Below, one piece after another: positions 9,119-19,261 of a stretch of DNA of 64,000 nt. The translations under genes were made by a program, and so were the position numbers. This DNA is from Enterobacter sp. Cy-643. Its GTDB lineage: Bacteria; Pseudomonadota; Gammaproteobacteria; Enterobacterales; Enterobacteriaceae. The notes under the pieces are model-generated. The model made no database searches. It saw only the letters and a program-made list of their open reading frames with translations, and was not told where the DNA came from. The number at the start of each line of letters is the position of its first letter. The first letter of the stretch is position 1. Location of the stretch: contig NZ_VWWV01000007.1 in assembly GCF_011752815.1 (NCBI RefSeq), positions 62,001 through 126,000 of the forward strand, read 5' to 3'.

Positions 9119-9142
9119 ATTGTACCAGTACATGAGTACAAA
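9119..9142 (-). promoter_or_regulatory. mtr promoter region with TrpR operator
   Basis: On the minus strand, TGTACTCATGTACTGGTACA (9140-9121) is a dyad nearly identical to the TrpR operator that I recall from E. coli mtr. A TACAAT -10 hexamer (9124-9119) overlaps its downstream half. Binding of Trp-loaded TrpR would therefore block RNA polymerase. TyrR boxes, known to activate E. coli mtr, could not be placed with confidence. Confidence 0.7.
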
Positions 9143-9149
9143 AGGGATA

Positions 9150-9180
9150 AAAAAAACCCCGATTGCAATAACCGGGGCTT
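9150..9180 (-). terminator. Rho-independent terminator of deaD
   Basis: Read leftward, CCCCGG...CGGGG forms a hairpin followed by a run of T residues (9155-9150). It lies between the deaD stop and the mtr promoter, so it ends the deaD transcript before mtr begins. Confidence 0.8.
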
Positions 9181-9223
9181 TTATCACTGCCGTTTAAAAA
9201 TAAGACGGCAGATTATAGGTCAA

Positions 9224-11152
9224 TTATGCATCACCGAAGCGACGACGTGCGGTTGCAGCTCCGTCTTCGCGACGCGGGCCACGGCCACCTTCACGGCGTT
9301 CACCGCTGAAGCTACGGCCAGCACCGGCACCAGCGCCTTCGCGACGTGGGCCACGACCGCCTTCACGACGCTCGCCGCCGAAGCCACGGCCACCGCCGTC
9401 ACGACCGCCACGGCGTTCACCGCTGCGCTCTGGACGAGGCTGCGCGTCACCCAGCAGCTGCATATTCATCGGCTTGTTCAGAATACGAGTACGGGTAAAG
9501 TGCTGCAGAACTTCACCCGGCATGCCTTTCGGCAGCTCAATGGTGGAGTGAGTCCCGAACAGCTTGATGTTACCGATGTAACGGCTGCTGATGTCGCCTT
9601 CGTTAGCGATGGCGCCAACGATATGACGAACTTCAACACCATCATCACGGCCCACTTCAATGCGGTACAGTTCCATATCGCCAGCATCGCGACGTTCGCG
9701 ACGTGGGCGATCTTCACCACCACGCTCAGGACGGTCGCCACGTGGGCCACGGTCATTACGGTCGCCACGACGTTCGAAGCGATCGTCACGCTCTTTGAAT
9801 TCGCGACGTGGGCGCATCGGTGCATCTGGTGGCAGGATCAGAGGACGTTCACCCTGAGCCATTTTCAGCAGTGCTGCAGCCAGCGTTTCGATGTCCAGCT
9901 CTTCTTCAGCGGAAGGCTGAATTTTTGCCAGCAGGCCACGGTACAGATCCAGATCGCTGCTTTCCAGCTGCTGCTGAACTTTAGCGGCGAATTTAGCCAG
10001 ACGACGCTCACCCAGCAGATCTGCGTTTGGCAGTTCTACTTCAGGAATCGTCAGCTTCATGGTGCGTTCGATGTTGCGCAGCAGGCGACGCTCGCGGTTC
10101 TCAACGAACAGCAGCGCACGGCCAGCACGGCCAGCACGACCGGTACGGCCGATACGGTGAACGTAAGACTCAGAGTCCATCGGGATGTCGTAGTTAACAA
10201 CCAGGCTGATACGCTCCACGTCCAGGCCACGGGCCGCAACATCGGTGGCGATCAGGATATCCAGACGACCATCTTTCAGGCGCTCCAGGGTCTGCTCGCG
10301 CAGCGCCTGGTTCATGTCACCGTTCAGCGCGGCGCTGTTGTAACCGCTACGCTCCAGCGCTTCAGCCACTTCCAGAGTCGCGTTTTTGGTACGAACGAAG
10401 ATAATCGCCGCATCAAAGTCTTCTGCTTCCAGGAAACGAACCAGCGCTTCGTTTTTACGCATGCCATAAACAGACCAGAAGCTCTGGCTGATGTCCGGGC
10501 GAGTAGTCACGCTGGACTGAATGCGCACTTCCTGTGGATCTTTCATGAAGCGACGGGTAATACGACGAATCGCTTCCGGCATGGTGGCAGAGAACAGCGC
10601 GGTCTGATGTTCAGCCGGGATCTGCGCCATGATAGTTTCAACGTCTTCGATGAAGCCCATACGCAGCATTTCATCCGCTTCATCCAGAACCAGACCTTTC
10701 AGGCCGGACAGGTTCAGCGTGCCGCGTTTCAGGTGGTCAAGCAGACGCCCTGGGGTACCCACAACAATCTGTGGTCCCTGGCGCAGAGCGCGCAGCTGCA
10801 CGTCATAACGCTGGCCACCGTAAAGGGCCACAACGTTCACGCCGTGCATGTGTTTAGAGAAATCCGTCATGGCTTCAGCAACCTGAACCGCCAGTTCGCG
10901 GGTCGGGGCCAGCACCAGAATTTGTGGTGCTTTCAGCTCAGGATCGAGGTTGTTCAGCAGCGGCAGAGAGAACGCTGCAGTTTTACCGCTGCCGGTCTGA
11001 GCCATACCCAGAACGTCGCGGCCATTCAGCAGGTGTGGAATACACTCTGCCTGAATTGGGGATGGCTTTTCGTAGCCCAGATCGTTCAGGGCCTGAATGA
11101 TGGAGGCGTGCAGCCCCAGATCAGAAAAAGTGGTTTCGATGATATCAGTCAT
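9224..11152 (-). CDS. deaD: DeaD (CsdA), cold-shock DEAD-box RNA helicase
   Basis: DeaD unwinds RNA during 50S ribosome assembly and mRNA decay in the cold. The helicase core shows motif I AQTGSGKT, motif Ia PTRELA, motif II DEAD ([12 protein letters not shown]), motif III SAT, motif [11 protein letters not shown] and motif [13 protein letters not shown]. After it come a DbpA-like RNA-binding domain ([20 protein letters not shown]) and an Arg/Gly-rich tail with two near-identical [13 protein letters not shown] units. Starts at 11161 and 11152 are possible; 11152 gives [14 protein letters not shown], aligned with E. coli MAEFETTFADLGL (629 aa; 642 here). The start overlaps the yrbN leader peptide. 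Translation is probably coupled to yrbN. Confidence 0.95.
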   Translation of the reverse strand: MTDIIETTFSDLGLHASIIQALNDLGYEKPSPIQAECIPHLLNGRDVLGMAQTGSGKTAAFSLPLLNNLDPELKAPQILVLAPTRELAVQVAEAMTDFSKHMHGVNVVALYGGQRYDVQLRALRQGPQIVVGTPGRLLDHLKRGTLNLSGLKGLVLDEADEMLRMGFIEDVETIMAQIPAEHQTALFSATMPEAIRRITRRFMKDPQEVRIQSSVTTRPDISQSFWSVYGMRKNEALVRFLEAEDFDAAIIFVRTKNATLEVAEALERSGYNSAALNGDMNQALREQTLERLKDGRLDILIATDVAARGLDVERISLVVNYDIPMDSESYVHRIGRTGRAGRAGRALLFVENRERRLLRNIERTMKLTIPEVELPNADLLGERRLAKFAAKVQQQLESSDLDLYRGLLAKIQPSAEEELDIETLAAALLKMAQGERPLILPPDAPMRPRREFKERDDRFERRGDRNDRGPRGDRPERGGEDRPRRERRDAGDMELYRIEVGRDDGVEVRHIVGAIANEGDISSRYIGNIKLFGTHSTIELPKGMPGEVLQHFTRTRILNKPMNMQLLGDAQPRPERSGERRGGRDGGGRGFGGERREGGRGPRREGAGAGAGRSFSGERREGGRGPRREDGAATARRRFGDA

Positions 11153-11222
11153 GTAGTACATGTGCCTCGTTGATGGCGGCCAGTCTACGTAACTCATCGT
11201 GAAATTGATCTGCAATTTTCAT
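11145..11222 (-). CDS. yrbN: YrbN, small leader protein overlapping deaD
   Basis: A 25-codon reading frame from ATG 11222 encodes [20 protein letters not shown] and five more residues, ending with TGA at 11147-11145. It matches the small protein YrbN found between nlpI and deaD in E. coli. The stop codon lies inside the deaD start region: CATGACTGA contains both the deaD ATG and the yrbN TGA, an 8-base overlap in another frame. This is the arrangement of a translationally coupled leader peptide. The ribosome-binding site of yrbN itself is weak. Its molecular function is unknown. Confidence 0.85.
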   Translation of the reverse strand: MKIADQFHDELRRLAAINEAHVLHD

Positions 11223-11332
11223 TGAAAAGTGTGAACCGGCTCAAATTTGATTGATTAACGAACAAAAATGCCCTCACCCGTGAAGGTGATGACTTTAGTT
11301 AAAAAGTTTATGGGACGATCGTTGTTCGTCAG

Positions 11333-12217
11333 CTATTGCTGGTCCGATTCTGCCAGGTCGTCTTGCTCCTGGCCCAAGAGCGCTAATTCCAACAATGCAT
11401 AACGATGCTCAACGTAGTTGTGTACGTTGTTAGCAACCGCTAACTTGAACAGTGCCTTGGCGCTGTCCTTATCCCCCAGACTTAGGTAATACTTACCTAA
11501 ATAGAAGTTGGTTTCACTGAGATGCTCAGCGAGCGAGGTGTTATCCGTTGCGTCCGCCTTGAGGCGTTCCATTAGCTCTTTTTCGCTAATGTTGCCCAGG
11601 TAGAACTCGACAATGTTCCATCCCCATTGCTCTCTATCCGATTTCTCGAGACGCTGTTGTAGCGCCACTTTGGCCTGTTTTTCGTCCAAGTTGCGTTCAG
11701 CAATATAGAGCCACAGGCTACGGAAAGGATCGTTGGGATCGTCTTGATAAAACGCCAGCAGATCATCTTGCGCTAAACGATAACGACCACCGTAATAGAG
11801 GGCGATACCGCGATTTAAGTGCGCGTAGTTGTAAGTTGGATCAAGCTCAAGTACAGAATCAAACGCTTCATAGGCAGCATCAAAATTGCCTGCCTGCGTT
11901 AAATAAATGCCTAAGTAATTGAATACTTCAGGCATATCAGGACGGATGGCCAGCGCTTGTGAAAAATCATTACGCGCCAGAGCCCTCAGACCGAGGCTAT
12001 CATACAACACTCCGCGCTCATATAAAAGCTGCGCGCGTTCGTCATCGGTTAAAGCCCGACTGGCAAGTATTTGTTCCATGCGTGCCAGAATCACTTCCTG
12101 CTGCAGCGTAGGCTGCAATGGCACCGCTAATACTTCGTTCTTACGCCAGGCAGAGTTGCTGCATCCGGCCAGCGTGATAGCTGTCGCAACGAAACACCAG
12201 CGCAAAAAAGGCTTCAT
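11333..12217 (-). CDS. nlpI: NlpI, outer-membrane TPR lipoprotein
   Basis: NlpI is a lipoprotein anchored in the outer membrane that delivers the murein endopeptidase MepS to the protease Prc and scaffolds other peptidoglycan hydrolases. The 294 residues equal the E. coli protein. The N-terminus is a signal peptide ending in the lipobox LAGC with Cys19 as lipidation site. Several tetratricopeptide repeats follow (for example ALDDERAQL-type helices near 55-75, [19 protein letters not shown] near 95-115 and [16 protein letters not shown] near 130-145). It lies between pnp and yrbN-deaD on the same strand, as in E. coli. Confidence 0.95.
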   Translation of the reverse strand: MKPFLRWCFVATAITLAGCSNSAWRKNEVLAVPLQPTLQQEVILARMEQILASRALTDDERAQLLYERGVLYDSLGLRALARNDFSQALAIRPDMPEVFNYLGIYLTQAGNFDAAYEAFDSVLELDPTYNYAHLNRGIALYYGGRYRLAQDDLLAFYQDDPNDPFRSLWLYIAERNLDEKQAKVALQQRLEKSDREQWGWNIVEFYLGNISEKELMERLKADATDNTSLAEHLSETNFYLGKYYLSLGDKDSAKALFKLAVANNVHNYVEHRYALLELALLGQEQDDLAESDQQ

Positions 12218-12295
12218 TTCCTACTCCCGAAGACAACAAATGGATGAACGTCCTGTCCCCCGGCTGCAAACGAGACATCCTGTCCCGTAACAAAC

Positions 12296-12321
12296 AGCTC
12301 TCCATGTCGCCATGGAGAGCT
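12296..12321 (-). terminator. Hairpin downstream of pnp
   Basis: AGCTCTCCATG pairs perfectly with CATGGAGAGCT around a TCGC loop just after the pnp stop. The minus-strand tract after it (GTTTGTTA) is only moderately T-rich, so it may be a 3'-stabilising stem or a partial terminator ahead of nlpI. Confidence 0.5.
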
Positions 12322-12334
12322 TAATTGGCAAACC

Positions 12335-14467
12335 TTACTCAGCTTCTGGCGCAGCTGCTGGTGCTGCACCTTCTGCCGGAGACTGCTCGGTTGCTTCTTT
12401 AATGCTTAAACGGACGCGGCCCTGACGGTCAACTTCCAGTACTTTTACCGGTACTTCCTGACCCATCTGCAGATAGTCAGTCACTTTCTCTACGCGCTTG
12501 TCGGCGATTTGAGAGATGTGAACCAGACCTTCTTTACCGCCGCCGATAGCAACAAACGCACCGAAATCAACGATACGAGTGACTTTACCGTTATAGATAC
12601 GGCCCACTTCGATTTCTGCGGTGATCTCTTCGATACGACGGATAGCATGTTTCGCTTTATCACCGTCAGTCGCTGCGATTTTAACGGTACCGTCATCTTC
12701 GATTTCGATGGTGGTGCCGGTTTCTTCAGTCAGCGCACGAATCACAGCCCCGCCCTTACCGATCACGTCCTTGATCTTGTCTGGGTTGATTTTAATGGTG
12801 TGAATACGTGGTGCGAACTCAGAAATATCGCCACGCGGTGCGTCGATAGCTTGTTCCATCACGCCCAGAATGTGCAGACGCGCACCCTTAGCCTGGTTCA
12901 GAGCAACCTGCATGATTTCGCGGGTGATGCCTTCGATTTTGATATCCATCTGCAGCGCAGAGATACCTTCACGGCTACCGGCAACTTTAAAGTCCATATC
13001 GCCCAGGTGATCTTCGTCACCCAGAATGTCGGACAGAACCACGAAGTTGTCGCCTTCTTTCACCAGGCCCATTGCGATACCCGCAACGGCGGCTTTGATT
13101 GGCACACCCGCGTCCATCAGTGCCAGAGAAGCACCACAGACGGAAGCCATGGAAGAAGAACCGTTAGATTCGGTGATTTCAGAAACCACACGAACGGTGT
13201 ACGGGAATTTATCAGCTTCTGGCATAACGGCCAGCACGCCACGCTTCGCCAGACGGCCGTGACCAATCTCACGACGCTTAGGCGAACCTACCATCCCGGT
13301 CTCACCTACGGAGTACGGAGGGAAGTTGTAGTGGAACAGGAAGCTGTCAGTGCGTTCGCCCATCAGCTCGTCCAGCGTCTGTGCATCACGTGCGGTGCCC
13401 AGCGTTGCGGTTACCAGCGCCTGAGTTTCACCACGGGTGAACAGGGCAGAACCGTGAGTACGCGGCAGAACGCCGGTGCGAACGTCCAGGCCACGGATCA
13501 TGTCTTTTTCACGGCCATCGATGCGCAGCTCGCCTGCCAGAATACGGCTACGAACAACGTTTTTCTCGATAGCGTGCAGAATGTCAGACAGCTCAGCGGC
13601 ATCCAGAGATTCGTCTTCTGCAGTCAGCGTCGCGATAACGTCAGCTTTGATGACGTCAACCTGGGCATAACGCTCTTGCTTCTCAGTGATGCGATAAGCG
13701 TCGCTCAGACGGGATTCAGCCAGGGCGGCAACGCGCGCATTCAGCGCTTCGTTCACGGCTTCTGGCTGCCAGTCCCAACGTGGTTTGCCCGCTTCGGCAA
13801 CCAGCGCGTTGATTTCTTTGATGACAACCTGCTGCTGATCGTGACCGAAGACAACGGCGCCCAGCATCTGGTCTTCGCTCAGCAGTTCAGCTTCGGACTC
13901 AACCATCAGCACTGCGCTTTCGGTACCGGCAACAACCAGATCCAGCTTGCTGGTTTTCAGCTCTTCGGCGGTCGGGTTCAGCACGTACTGGTCATTGATG
14001 TAACCAACACGAGCGGCACCGATCGGGCCGTTAAACGGAATACCGGACAGGCTCAGTGCTGCAGAAGCACCGATCATGGCTACGATATCAGGGTGAACCT
14101 GTGGGTTAACGGAGACAACGGTGGCGATAACCTGAACTTCGTTGACGAAACCTTCAGGGAACAGCGGGCGAACCGGGCGGTCAATCAGACGCGCAATCAG
14201 GGTTTCGCCTTCGCTTGGACGGCCTTCACGACGGAAGAAGCTACCTGGGATACGACCAGCAGCGTAGGTACGCTCCTGATAGTTAACGGTCAGCGGGAAG
14301 AAGTCCTGGCCTGGCTTGGCTTTTTTCTGGCCAACAACGGTAACGAATACCGCGGTGTCATCCATGCTTACCATTACAGCAGCGGTAGCCTGGCGAGCCA
14401 TCATGCCGGTTTCAAGCGTGACCGTATGCTGGCCATACTGGAATTTACGAACGATCGGATTCAGCAA
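12335..14467 (-). CDS. pnp: Polynucleotide phosphorylase
   Basis: PNPase is a trimeric 3'-5' phosphorolytic exoribonuclease and part of the RNA degradosome. The protein has two RNase PH domains (about residues 1-220 and 310-545) joined by a helical domain, then a KH domain ([20 protein letters not shown]) and an S1 domain ([21 protein letters not shown]). The longer frame to 14497 is not used. A TTG at 14467, seven bases after GGA, begins a protein aligning with E. coli [18 protein letters not shown] and gives 710 residues against 711. The 5' leader between rpsO and pnp is where RNase III and PNPase autoregulate the gene in E. coli. Confidence 0.96.
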   Translation of the reverse strand: MLNPIVRKFQYGQHTVTLETGMMARQATAAVMVSMDDTAVFVTVVGQKKAKPGQDFFPLTVNYQERTYAAGRIPGSFFRREGRPSEGETLIARLIDRPVRPLFPEGFVNEVQVIATVVSVNPQVHPDIVAMIGASAALSLSGIPFNGPIGAARVGYINDQYVLNPTAEELKTSKLDLVVAGTESAVLMVESEAELLSEDQMLGAVVFGHDQQQVVIKEINALVAEAGKPRWDWQPEAVNEALNARVAALAESRLSDAYRITEKQERYAQVDVIKADVIATLTAEDESLDAAELSDILHAIEKNVVRSRILAGELRIDGREKDMIRGLDVRTGVLPRTHGSALFTRGETQALVTATLGTARDAQTLDELMGERTDSFLFHYNFPPYSVGETGMVGSPKRREIGHGRLAKRGVLAVMPEADKFPYTVRVVSEITESNGSSSMASVCGASLALMDAGVPIKAAVAGIAMGLVKEGDNFVVLSDILGDEDHLGDMDFKVAGSREGISALQMDIKIEGITREIMQVALNQAKGARLHILGVMEQAIDAPRGDISEFAPRIHTIKINPDKIKDVIGKGGAVIRALTEETGTTIEIEDDGTVKIAATDGDKAKHAIRRIEEITAEIEVGRIYNGKVTRIVDFGAFVAIGGGKEGLVHISQIADKRVEKVTDYLQMGQEVPVKVLEVDRQGRVRLSIKEATEQSPAEGAAPAAAPEAE

Positions 14468-14714
14468 AATAAGATCCTTTAAAATGACGGGCAGCACGTG
14501 GCTTCACGCGCCGCCGTTGGTACCCGACCTTCATCGCATCCTCGCGACTAATGACAATCCTAACCCGCTCTGACGGGTAAAGCCTCTCATTAGCCGCGCG
14601 AACCTCTGCAATAAAGATCACACTCAGCAACAATACATTAGTTTCCATAGAATTGCTGCCGTCTGGTTGAAAAAAGGGGCCCTTACAGGCCCCTTTTTCT
14701 GAAACTCGCAAGAA
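14468..14714. ncRNA. sraG: pnp leader region; possible antisense sRNA SraG locus
   Basis: The 247-base rpsO-pnp interval contains the long pnp 5' leader on the minus strand. In E. coli it folds into a hairpin cleaved by RNase III and used in PNPase autoregulation. The same interval in E. coli gives the sRNA SraG from the opposite strand. Here the terminator at 14671-14699 also works rightward (GGCCCC then TTTTT), which could end such an RNA. I recognise the position, not the RNA sequence, so the SraG call is tentative. Confidence 0.3.
14671..14699. terminator. rpsO terminator (bidirectional)
   Basis: AAAAAGGGGCC pairs with GGCCCCTTTTT around a CTTACA loop, directly after the rpsO stop. This matches the position of the rpsO t1 terminator, which separates most rpsO mRNA from pnp in E. 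coli. Confidence 0.9.
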
Positions 14715-15032
<318 letters not shown>

Positions 15033-15138
15033 TCAGCAACCCCAGTGCACGCCTGAACCGGTTGTTAAACAATCGGTCAGTCGTTAAGCCGCGCTATTTT
15101 ACCTGTAGCGCTCTTTTACCGCAAGGTAGCGGCAAAAG

Positions 15139-16083
15139 TCAGATGGGATATTCGACGACCAAGCGACGCGGAGCAACCCGGCCCTCGTCATCGATTTCAC
15201 CCATCCCGATAAATTTCTTCTCTTCGCCTTCAGTCACGCGCACCAGACCTTCAGCCTTAACACCCGCCACCCGAACCGGATTACCGTTTTTAAAGTAAAC
15301 AGCCACTTCAGGCAGCAAATTCACCAGAGGGAAATCTGAGGCCGGGCTATCCATCGGCATTAACAGCGGATCCAACAGCGCTGATGGTTCGCAAGCCTGC
15401 CGGTGTGCCTGTTCTACCAGCTCATTAAGCTGCTCCAGAGTGACCATGCGCTCAATCGGATATTTACTTACAGCCAGACGACGCAGGAAGATAACATGCG
15501 CCCCACAGCCAAGTTTTTCACCAAGATCGTCAACGATCGTACGAATGTACGTTCCCTTAGAGCAGTGGACCTCCAGCTCCAGTTCATCCCCTTCATGGCG
15601 AATAAACAGCAGCTCGTATACCGTGATTGGACGCGCTTCACGTTCAACCTCAATACCCGCGCGCGCATATTCGTACAGGGGCTTACCCTGATGCTTAAGC
15701 GCAGAGTACATCGATGGAACCTGCTCGGTATCCCCGCGGAAGCTCTCCAGCGCGGCGGCAAGCTGCTCGGCGCTAAAGTCAATCGGGCGTTCCTGCACCA
15801 CAATGCCGTCGGCATCAGAGGTGTCCGTCCGCTGGCCAAGTTTAGCAATCACGCGATAACGCTTATCGGAGTCCAGCAGGTATTGAGAGAACTTTGTCGC
15901 CTCACCAAGACAAATCGGCAACATACCAGTCGCCAGAGGATCCAGCGCCCCGGTATGACCCGCGCGGTTCGCGTTATAAAGACGTTTTACTTTTTGCAGT
16001 GCGTCGTTGGACGAAAGGCCCTGAGGCTTATCGAGCAACAGTACACCATGAATATCACGACCGCGACGACGAGGACGACTCAT
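15139..16083 (-). CDS. truB: tRNA pseudouridine-55 synthase
   Basis: TruB converts U55 in the T-loop of nearly all tRNAs to pseudouridine and also acts as a tRNA chaperone. The catalytic motif [14 protein letters not shown] (about residues 43-56) holds the catalytic Asp48. The substrate-binding [16 protein letters not shown] stretch and the C-terminal PUA-like domain ending [12 protein letters not shown] follow. The ATG at 16083 shares its A with the rbfA TGA (TGATG), so rbfA and truB are translationally coupled. The 314 residues match E. coli. Confidence 0.96.
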   Translation of the reverse strand: MSRPRRRGRDIHGVLLLDKPQGLSSNDALQKVKRLYNANRAGHTGALDPLATGMLPICLGEATKFSQYLLDSDKRYRVIAKLGQRTDTSDADGIVVQERPIDFSAEQLAAALESFRGDTEQVPSMYSALKHQGKPLYEYARAGIEVEREARPITVYELLFIRHEGDELELEVHCSKGTYIRTIVDDLGEKLGCGAHVIFLRRLAVSKYPIERMVTLEQLNELVEQAHRQACEPSALLDPLLMPMDSPASDFPLVNLLPEVAVYFKNGNPVRVAGVKAEGLVRVTEGEEKKFIGMGEIDDEGRVAPRRLVVEYPI

Positions 16084-16484
16084 CAATCCTCCTTGCTGTC
16101 GTCCGTATTCACGCGACGTTCGTCATCATGACGGATGACATTGGAAACCAGGTTAGACATGCGCATCCCTTCAACCAGCGAGTTATCGTAGAAGAAGGTC
16201 AGCTCAGGTACGATGCGCAGACGCATTGCCTTACCAACCAAAGTACGGATATAACCTGACGCGTCCTGCAGGACTTTGATGCCTTCTTTGATGGCATCTT
16301 CGTCTTTGTCGTTCAGGAAAGTTACGAATACTTTGGCATACGCCAGGTCACGGGAGACTTCAACACCAGAAACGGTGGTCATCATACCCAGACGCGGATC
16401 TTTAATTTCGCGCTGCAGGATAATGGCAATTTCTTTCTGCAATTCCTGAGAAACGCGCTGCGGGCGACCAAATTCTTTCGCCAT
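16083..16484 (-). CDS. rbfA: 30S ribosome-binding factor A
   Basis: RbfA is a late 30S assembly factor and cold-shock protein needed for processing the 16S rRNA 5' end. Its KH-like fold includes the conserved [20 protein letters not shown] and [20 protein letters not shown] segments. The start at 16484 ([11 protein letters not shown]) gives 133 residues as in E. coli; the frame continues upstream ten codons. It lies between infB and truB and overlaps truB by one base. Confidence 0.95.
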   Translation of the reverse strand: MAKEFGRPQRVSQELQKEIAIILQREIKDPRLGMMTTVSGVEVSRDLAYAKVFVTFLNDKDEDAIKEGIKVLQDASGYIRTLVGKAMRLRIVPELTFFYDNSLVEGMRMSNLVSNVIRHDDERRVNTDDSKED

Positions 16485-16505
16485 AATAATTTCTCCAGAC
16501 AAAAC

Positions 16506-16524
16506 GGGGGGCACACGGCCCCCC
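16506..16524 (-). other. Intergenic hairpin between infB and rbfA
   Basis: GGGGGGC and GCCCCCC-type arms flank a short ACAC loop in the 65-base infB-rbfA gap. No T-tract follows leftward (CGTTTTG), so it looks like an mRNA processing or stabilising stem rather than a terminator. Confidence 0.4.
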
Positions 16525-16549
16525 TAAGATAGTTGATGCGGTACGGCTA

Positions 16550-19237
16550 TCAGGAGATGGTACGCTTGATCTCGATAATTTCGAAGACTTCGATCATATC
16601 GCCCACGCGCACGTCGTTGTAGTTCTTAACGCCGATACCACATTCCATACCGTTACGGACTTCGCTTGCGTCATCTTTAAAGCGGCGCAGGGATTCCAGC
16701 TCGCCTTCATAGATAACCACGTTGTCGCGCAGGACGCGGATTGGGTTGTGACGTTTCACCACACCTTCGGTAACCATACAGCCAGCAATCGCGCCAAACT
16801 TCGGTGATTTGAAGACATCACGAACTTCAGCCAGGCCGATGATCTGCTGTTTCAGCTCTGGAGACAGCATACCGCTCATCGCCGCTTTCACTTCGTCGAT
16901 CAGGTTATAGATGACGGAGTAGTAACGCAGATCCAGGCTTTCTGCTTCAATTACGCGGCGCGCGGAAGCGTCAGCACGGACGTTGAAGCCAACCAGAATG
17001 GCGTTGGATGCTGCAGCCAGCGTTGCGTCAGTTTCGGTGATCCCACCCACGCCGGAACCGATGATTTTAACTTTAACTTCATCGGTAGACAGTTTCAGCA
17101 GGGAATCGCTGATTGCTTCCACAGAACCCTGAACGTCTGCCTTCAGCACGATGTTCACTTCGGACACTTCGCCTTCGGTCATGTTGGCGAACATGTTTTC
17201 CAGTTTGGATTTCTGCTGACGAGCCAGTTTCACTTCACGGAATTTACCCTGACGATACAGAGCAACTTCACGCGCTTTCTTCTCGTCACGAACAACGGTC
17301 ACTTCGTCACCCGCGGCAGGCACGCCGGACAGGCCGAGGATCTCAACTGGAATAGAAGGACCCGCTTCGGTCACTTCACGCCCCATCTCGTCACGCATCG
17401 CACGTACACGGCCGTATTCGAAGCCACACAGAACGATATCGCCTTTGTTCAGGGTACCTTCACGCACCAGAACGGTAGCAACCGGACCACGACCTTTATC
17501 CAGGAAGGATTCGATAACCACGCCGCTTGCCATACCTTTACGAACGGCTTTCAGCTCCAGAACTTCGGCCTGCAGCAGGATTGCATCCAGCAGTTCGTCG
17601 ATACCGGTACCGGCTTTCGCGGAAACGTGGATGAACTGGCTTTCGCCGCCCCACTCTTCCGGCATGATGCCGTACTGAGACAGTTCGTTTTTAACGCGAT
17701 CCGGATCCGCTTCTGGCTTATCAATTTTGTTCACTGCCACTACGACAGGTACCTGCGCCGCTTTCGCGTGCTGGATAGCTTCGATAGTCTGTGGCATTAC
17801 GCCATCATCGGCAGCAACAACCAGAACAACAATATCCGTCGCCTGAGCACCACGAGCACGCATAGAAGTAAATGCTGCGTGACCTGGGGTATCCAGGAAG
17901 GTAACCATGCCGTTGTCGGTTTCTACGTGGTAAGCACCGATGTGCTGGGTAATACCACCCGCTTCTCCGGAGGCAACTTTAGTAGAACGAATGTAGTCGA
18001 GCAGAGAGGTTTTACCGTGGTCAACGTGACCCATAATGGTCACAACCGGTGCACGGGTTTCTGCCGCAGCGCCGGTGTCACGGTCGCTCATTACCGCTTC
18101 TTCCAGCTCGTTCTCACGACGCAGAATAACTTTGTGGCCCATCTCTTCAGCAACCAGTTGAGCAGTTTCCTGATCGATAACCTGGTTGATGGTCGCCATT
18201 GCGCCCAGCTTCATCATCGCTTTGATGACCTGAGAACCTTTAACGGCCATTTTATTAGCCAGTTCAGCTACGGTTACGGTTTCGCCGATAACGACGTCAC
18301 GGTTAACCGCCTGAACAGGCTTGGTGAAGCCCTGCTGCAGAGAACTTGGCTTACGCTTACCTTTACCGCCACGAACGGCTGCACGAGCCTCTTCACGATC
18401 AGCTTTAGACTCACCGTGTTTACCGCCGGCCTTTTTCTGACGCGGAGCTTTAGCCGCAGTGCGAGTACGGCCACGGCCGCCTTCGACTTCACGGTCGTTT
18501 TCGTCTTCTGCCTGGCGAGCGTGCTGGGAAGTAGTCACGTGATAGTCAGACTTGTCGTCTTCTACCTTCTCCTGCTCTTCCCAAACGCCAGCGTTAGCTT
18601 CAGCCATTTTACGGGCTTCTTCCGCCACGCGACGGGCATCTTCTTCGAGTTTGCGACGGGCTTCTTCTTCAGCTTTACGCTTCAGTTCAGCAGCTTCCGC
18701 TTCACGGCGAGCCTTCTCGGCGTGGGCGGCTTTCGTCATTTCATCAGTTTGTTGATTGCTCACTTTGTCTTTTTCCGCAGCTTCACGTTTCGCTTTATCA
18801 GCGGCTTCGCGCTTAGCTTGTTCTTCAGCTTCACGCTTAGCTTTTTCTTGTGCCGCACGTTTGGCAACTTCCTCTGCCTCACGCTGGGCTTGCTCTTCCG
18901 CTTCACGCTGCGCCTGTTCTTCCGCGGCAAGGCGTTCTGCCTCTTGCGGATCACGTTTCACAAAGGTGCGCTTCTTGCGGACTTCGATTTGTACCGATTT
19001 ACTTTTCCCACCGGTACCTGGAATGTTTAAAGTACTGCGCGTTTTGCGCTGTAAAGTCAACTTGTCTGGGCCTGAGCCATGTTCATGGTTCAGGTGAGCC
19101 AGCAGCGTTTGCTTCTCTTGCGCCGAAACGGAGTCATCAGCAGACTTCGGGATCCCTGCATCAGCAAATTGCTGTACCAGGCGGTCCACGGAGGTCTGAA
19201 TCTCTGCGGCCAGCGCTTTTACGGTTACATCTGTCAT
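16550..19237 (-). CDS. infB: Translation initiation factor IF-2
   Basis: IF-2 is the GTPase that brings fMet-tRNA to the 30S P site and promotes subunit joining. The protein has 895 residues (890 in E. coli): an N-terminal IF2_N domain, then a highly charged helical region of repeated [16 protein letters not shown]-like octads (about 105-220), a second IF2_N domain, the G domain with [15 protein letters not shown] and NKID, and the C-terminal domains that bind fMet-tRNA. A GTG at codon 159 (18763) and an ATG at codon 167 lie where E. coli starts the shorter IF2 forms. It sits between nusA and rbfA in the conserved operon. Confidence 0.97.
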   Translation of the reverse strand: MTDVTVKALAAEIQTSVDRLVQQFADAGIPKSADDSVSAQEKQTLLAHLNHEHGSGPDKLTLQRKTRSTLNIPGTGGKSKSVQIEVRKKRTFVKRDPQEAERLAAEEQAQREAEEQAQREAEEVAKRAAQEKAKREAEEQAKREAADKAKREAAEKDKVSNQQTDEMTKAAHAEKARREAEAAELKRKAEEEARRKLEEDARRVAEEARKMAEANAGVWEEQEKVEDDKSDYHVTTSQHARQAEDENDREVEGGRGRTRTAAKAPRQKKAGGKHGESKADREEARAAVRGGKGKRKPSSLQQGFTKPVQAVNRDVVIGETVTVAELANKMAVKGSQVIKAMMKLGAMATINQVIDQETAQLVAEEMGHKVILRRENELEEAVMSDRDTGAAAETRAPVVTIMGHVDHGKTSLLDYIRSTKVASGEAGGITQHIGAYHVETDNGMVTFLDTPGHAAFTSMRARGAQATDIVVLVVAADDGVMPQTIEAIQHAKAAQVPVVVAVNKIDKPEADPDRVKNELSQYGIMPEEWGGESQFIHVSAKAGTGIDELLDAILLQAEVLELKAVRKGMASGVVIESFLDKGRGPVATVLVREGTLNKGDIVLCGFEYGRVRAMRDEMGREVTEAGPSIPVEILGLSGVPAAGDEVTVVRDEKKAREVALYRQGKFREVKLARQQKSKLENMFANMTEGEVSEVNIVLKADVQGSVEAISDSLLKLSTDEVKVKIIGSGVGGITETDATLAAASNAILVGFNVRADASARRVIEAESLDLRYYSVIYNLIDEVKAAMSGMLSPELKQQIIGLAEVRDVFKSPKFGAIAGCMVTEGVVKRHNPIRVLRDNVVIYEGELESLRRFKDDASEVRNGMECGIGVKNYNDVRVGDMIEVFEIIEIKRTIS

Positions 19238-19261
19238 GCTGTTCCTTCCTGCTACAGTTTA

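Noticed and set aside
9110-11173. 687-codon open frame on the + strand opposite deaD
   Set aside because: It is fully antisense to the helicase gene, its residues are biased (Thr, Ala, Phe, Gln, Val) as expected from the complement of its codons, and it shows no domain.
11223-11332. Hairpin between nlpI and yrbN as a terminator
   Set aside because: TCACC/GGTGA with a distant T-run is weak, and deaD is expected to be read from upstream, so it is not listed as a feature.
12509-14482. 657-codon open frame on the + strand opposite pnp
   Set aside because: It is the antisense shadow of a highly expressed gene with strong codon bias. It has no recognisable protein features.
14445-14711. 88-codon minus-strand frame in the rpsO-pnp gap
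   Set aside because: It lies over the structured pnp leader and the rpsO terminator, with no conserved protein features.
17627-19030. 467-codon + strand frame opposite infB
   Set aside because: It mirrors the IF2 charged repeat region, giving low-complexity Phe/Ser/Ala runs; it is not a gene.
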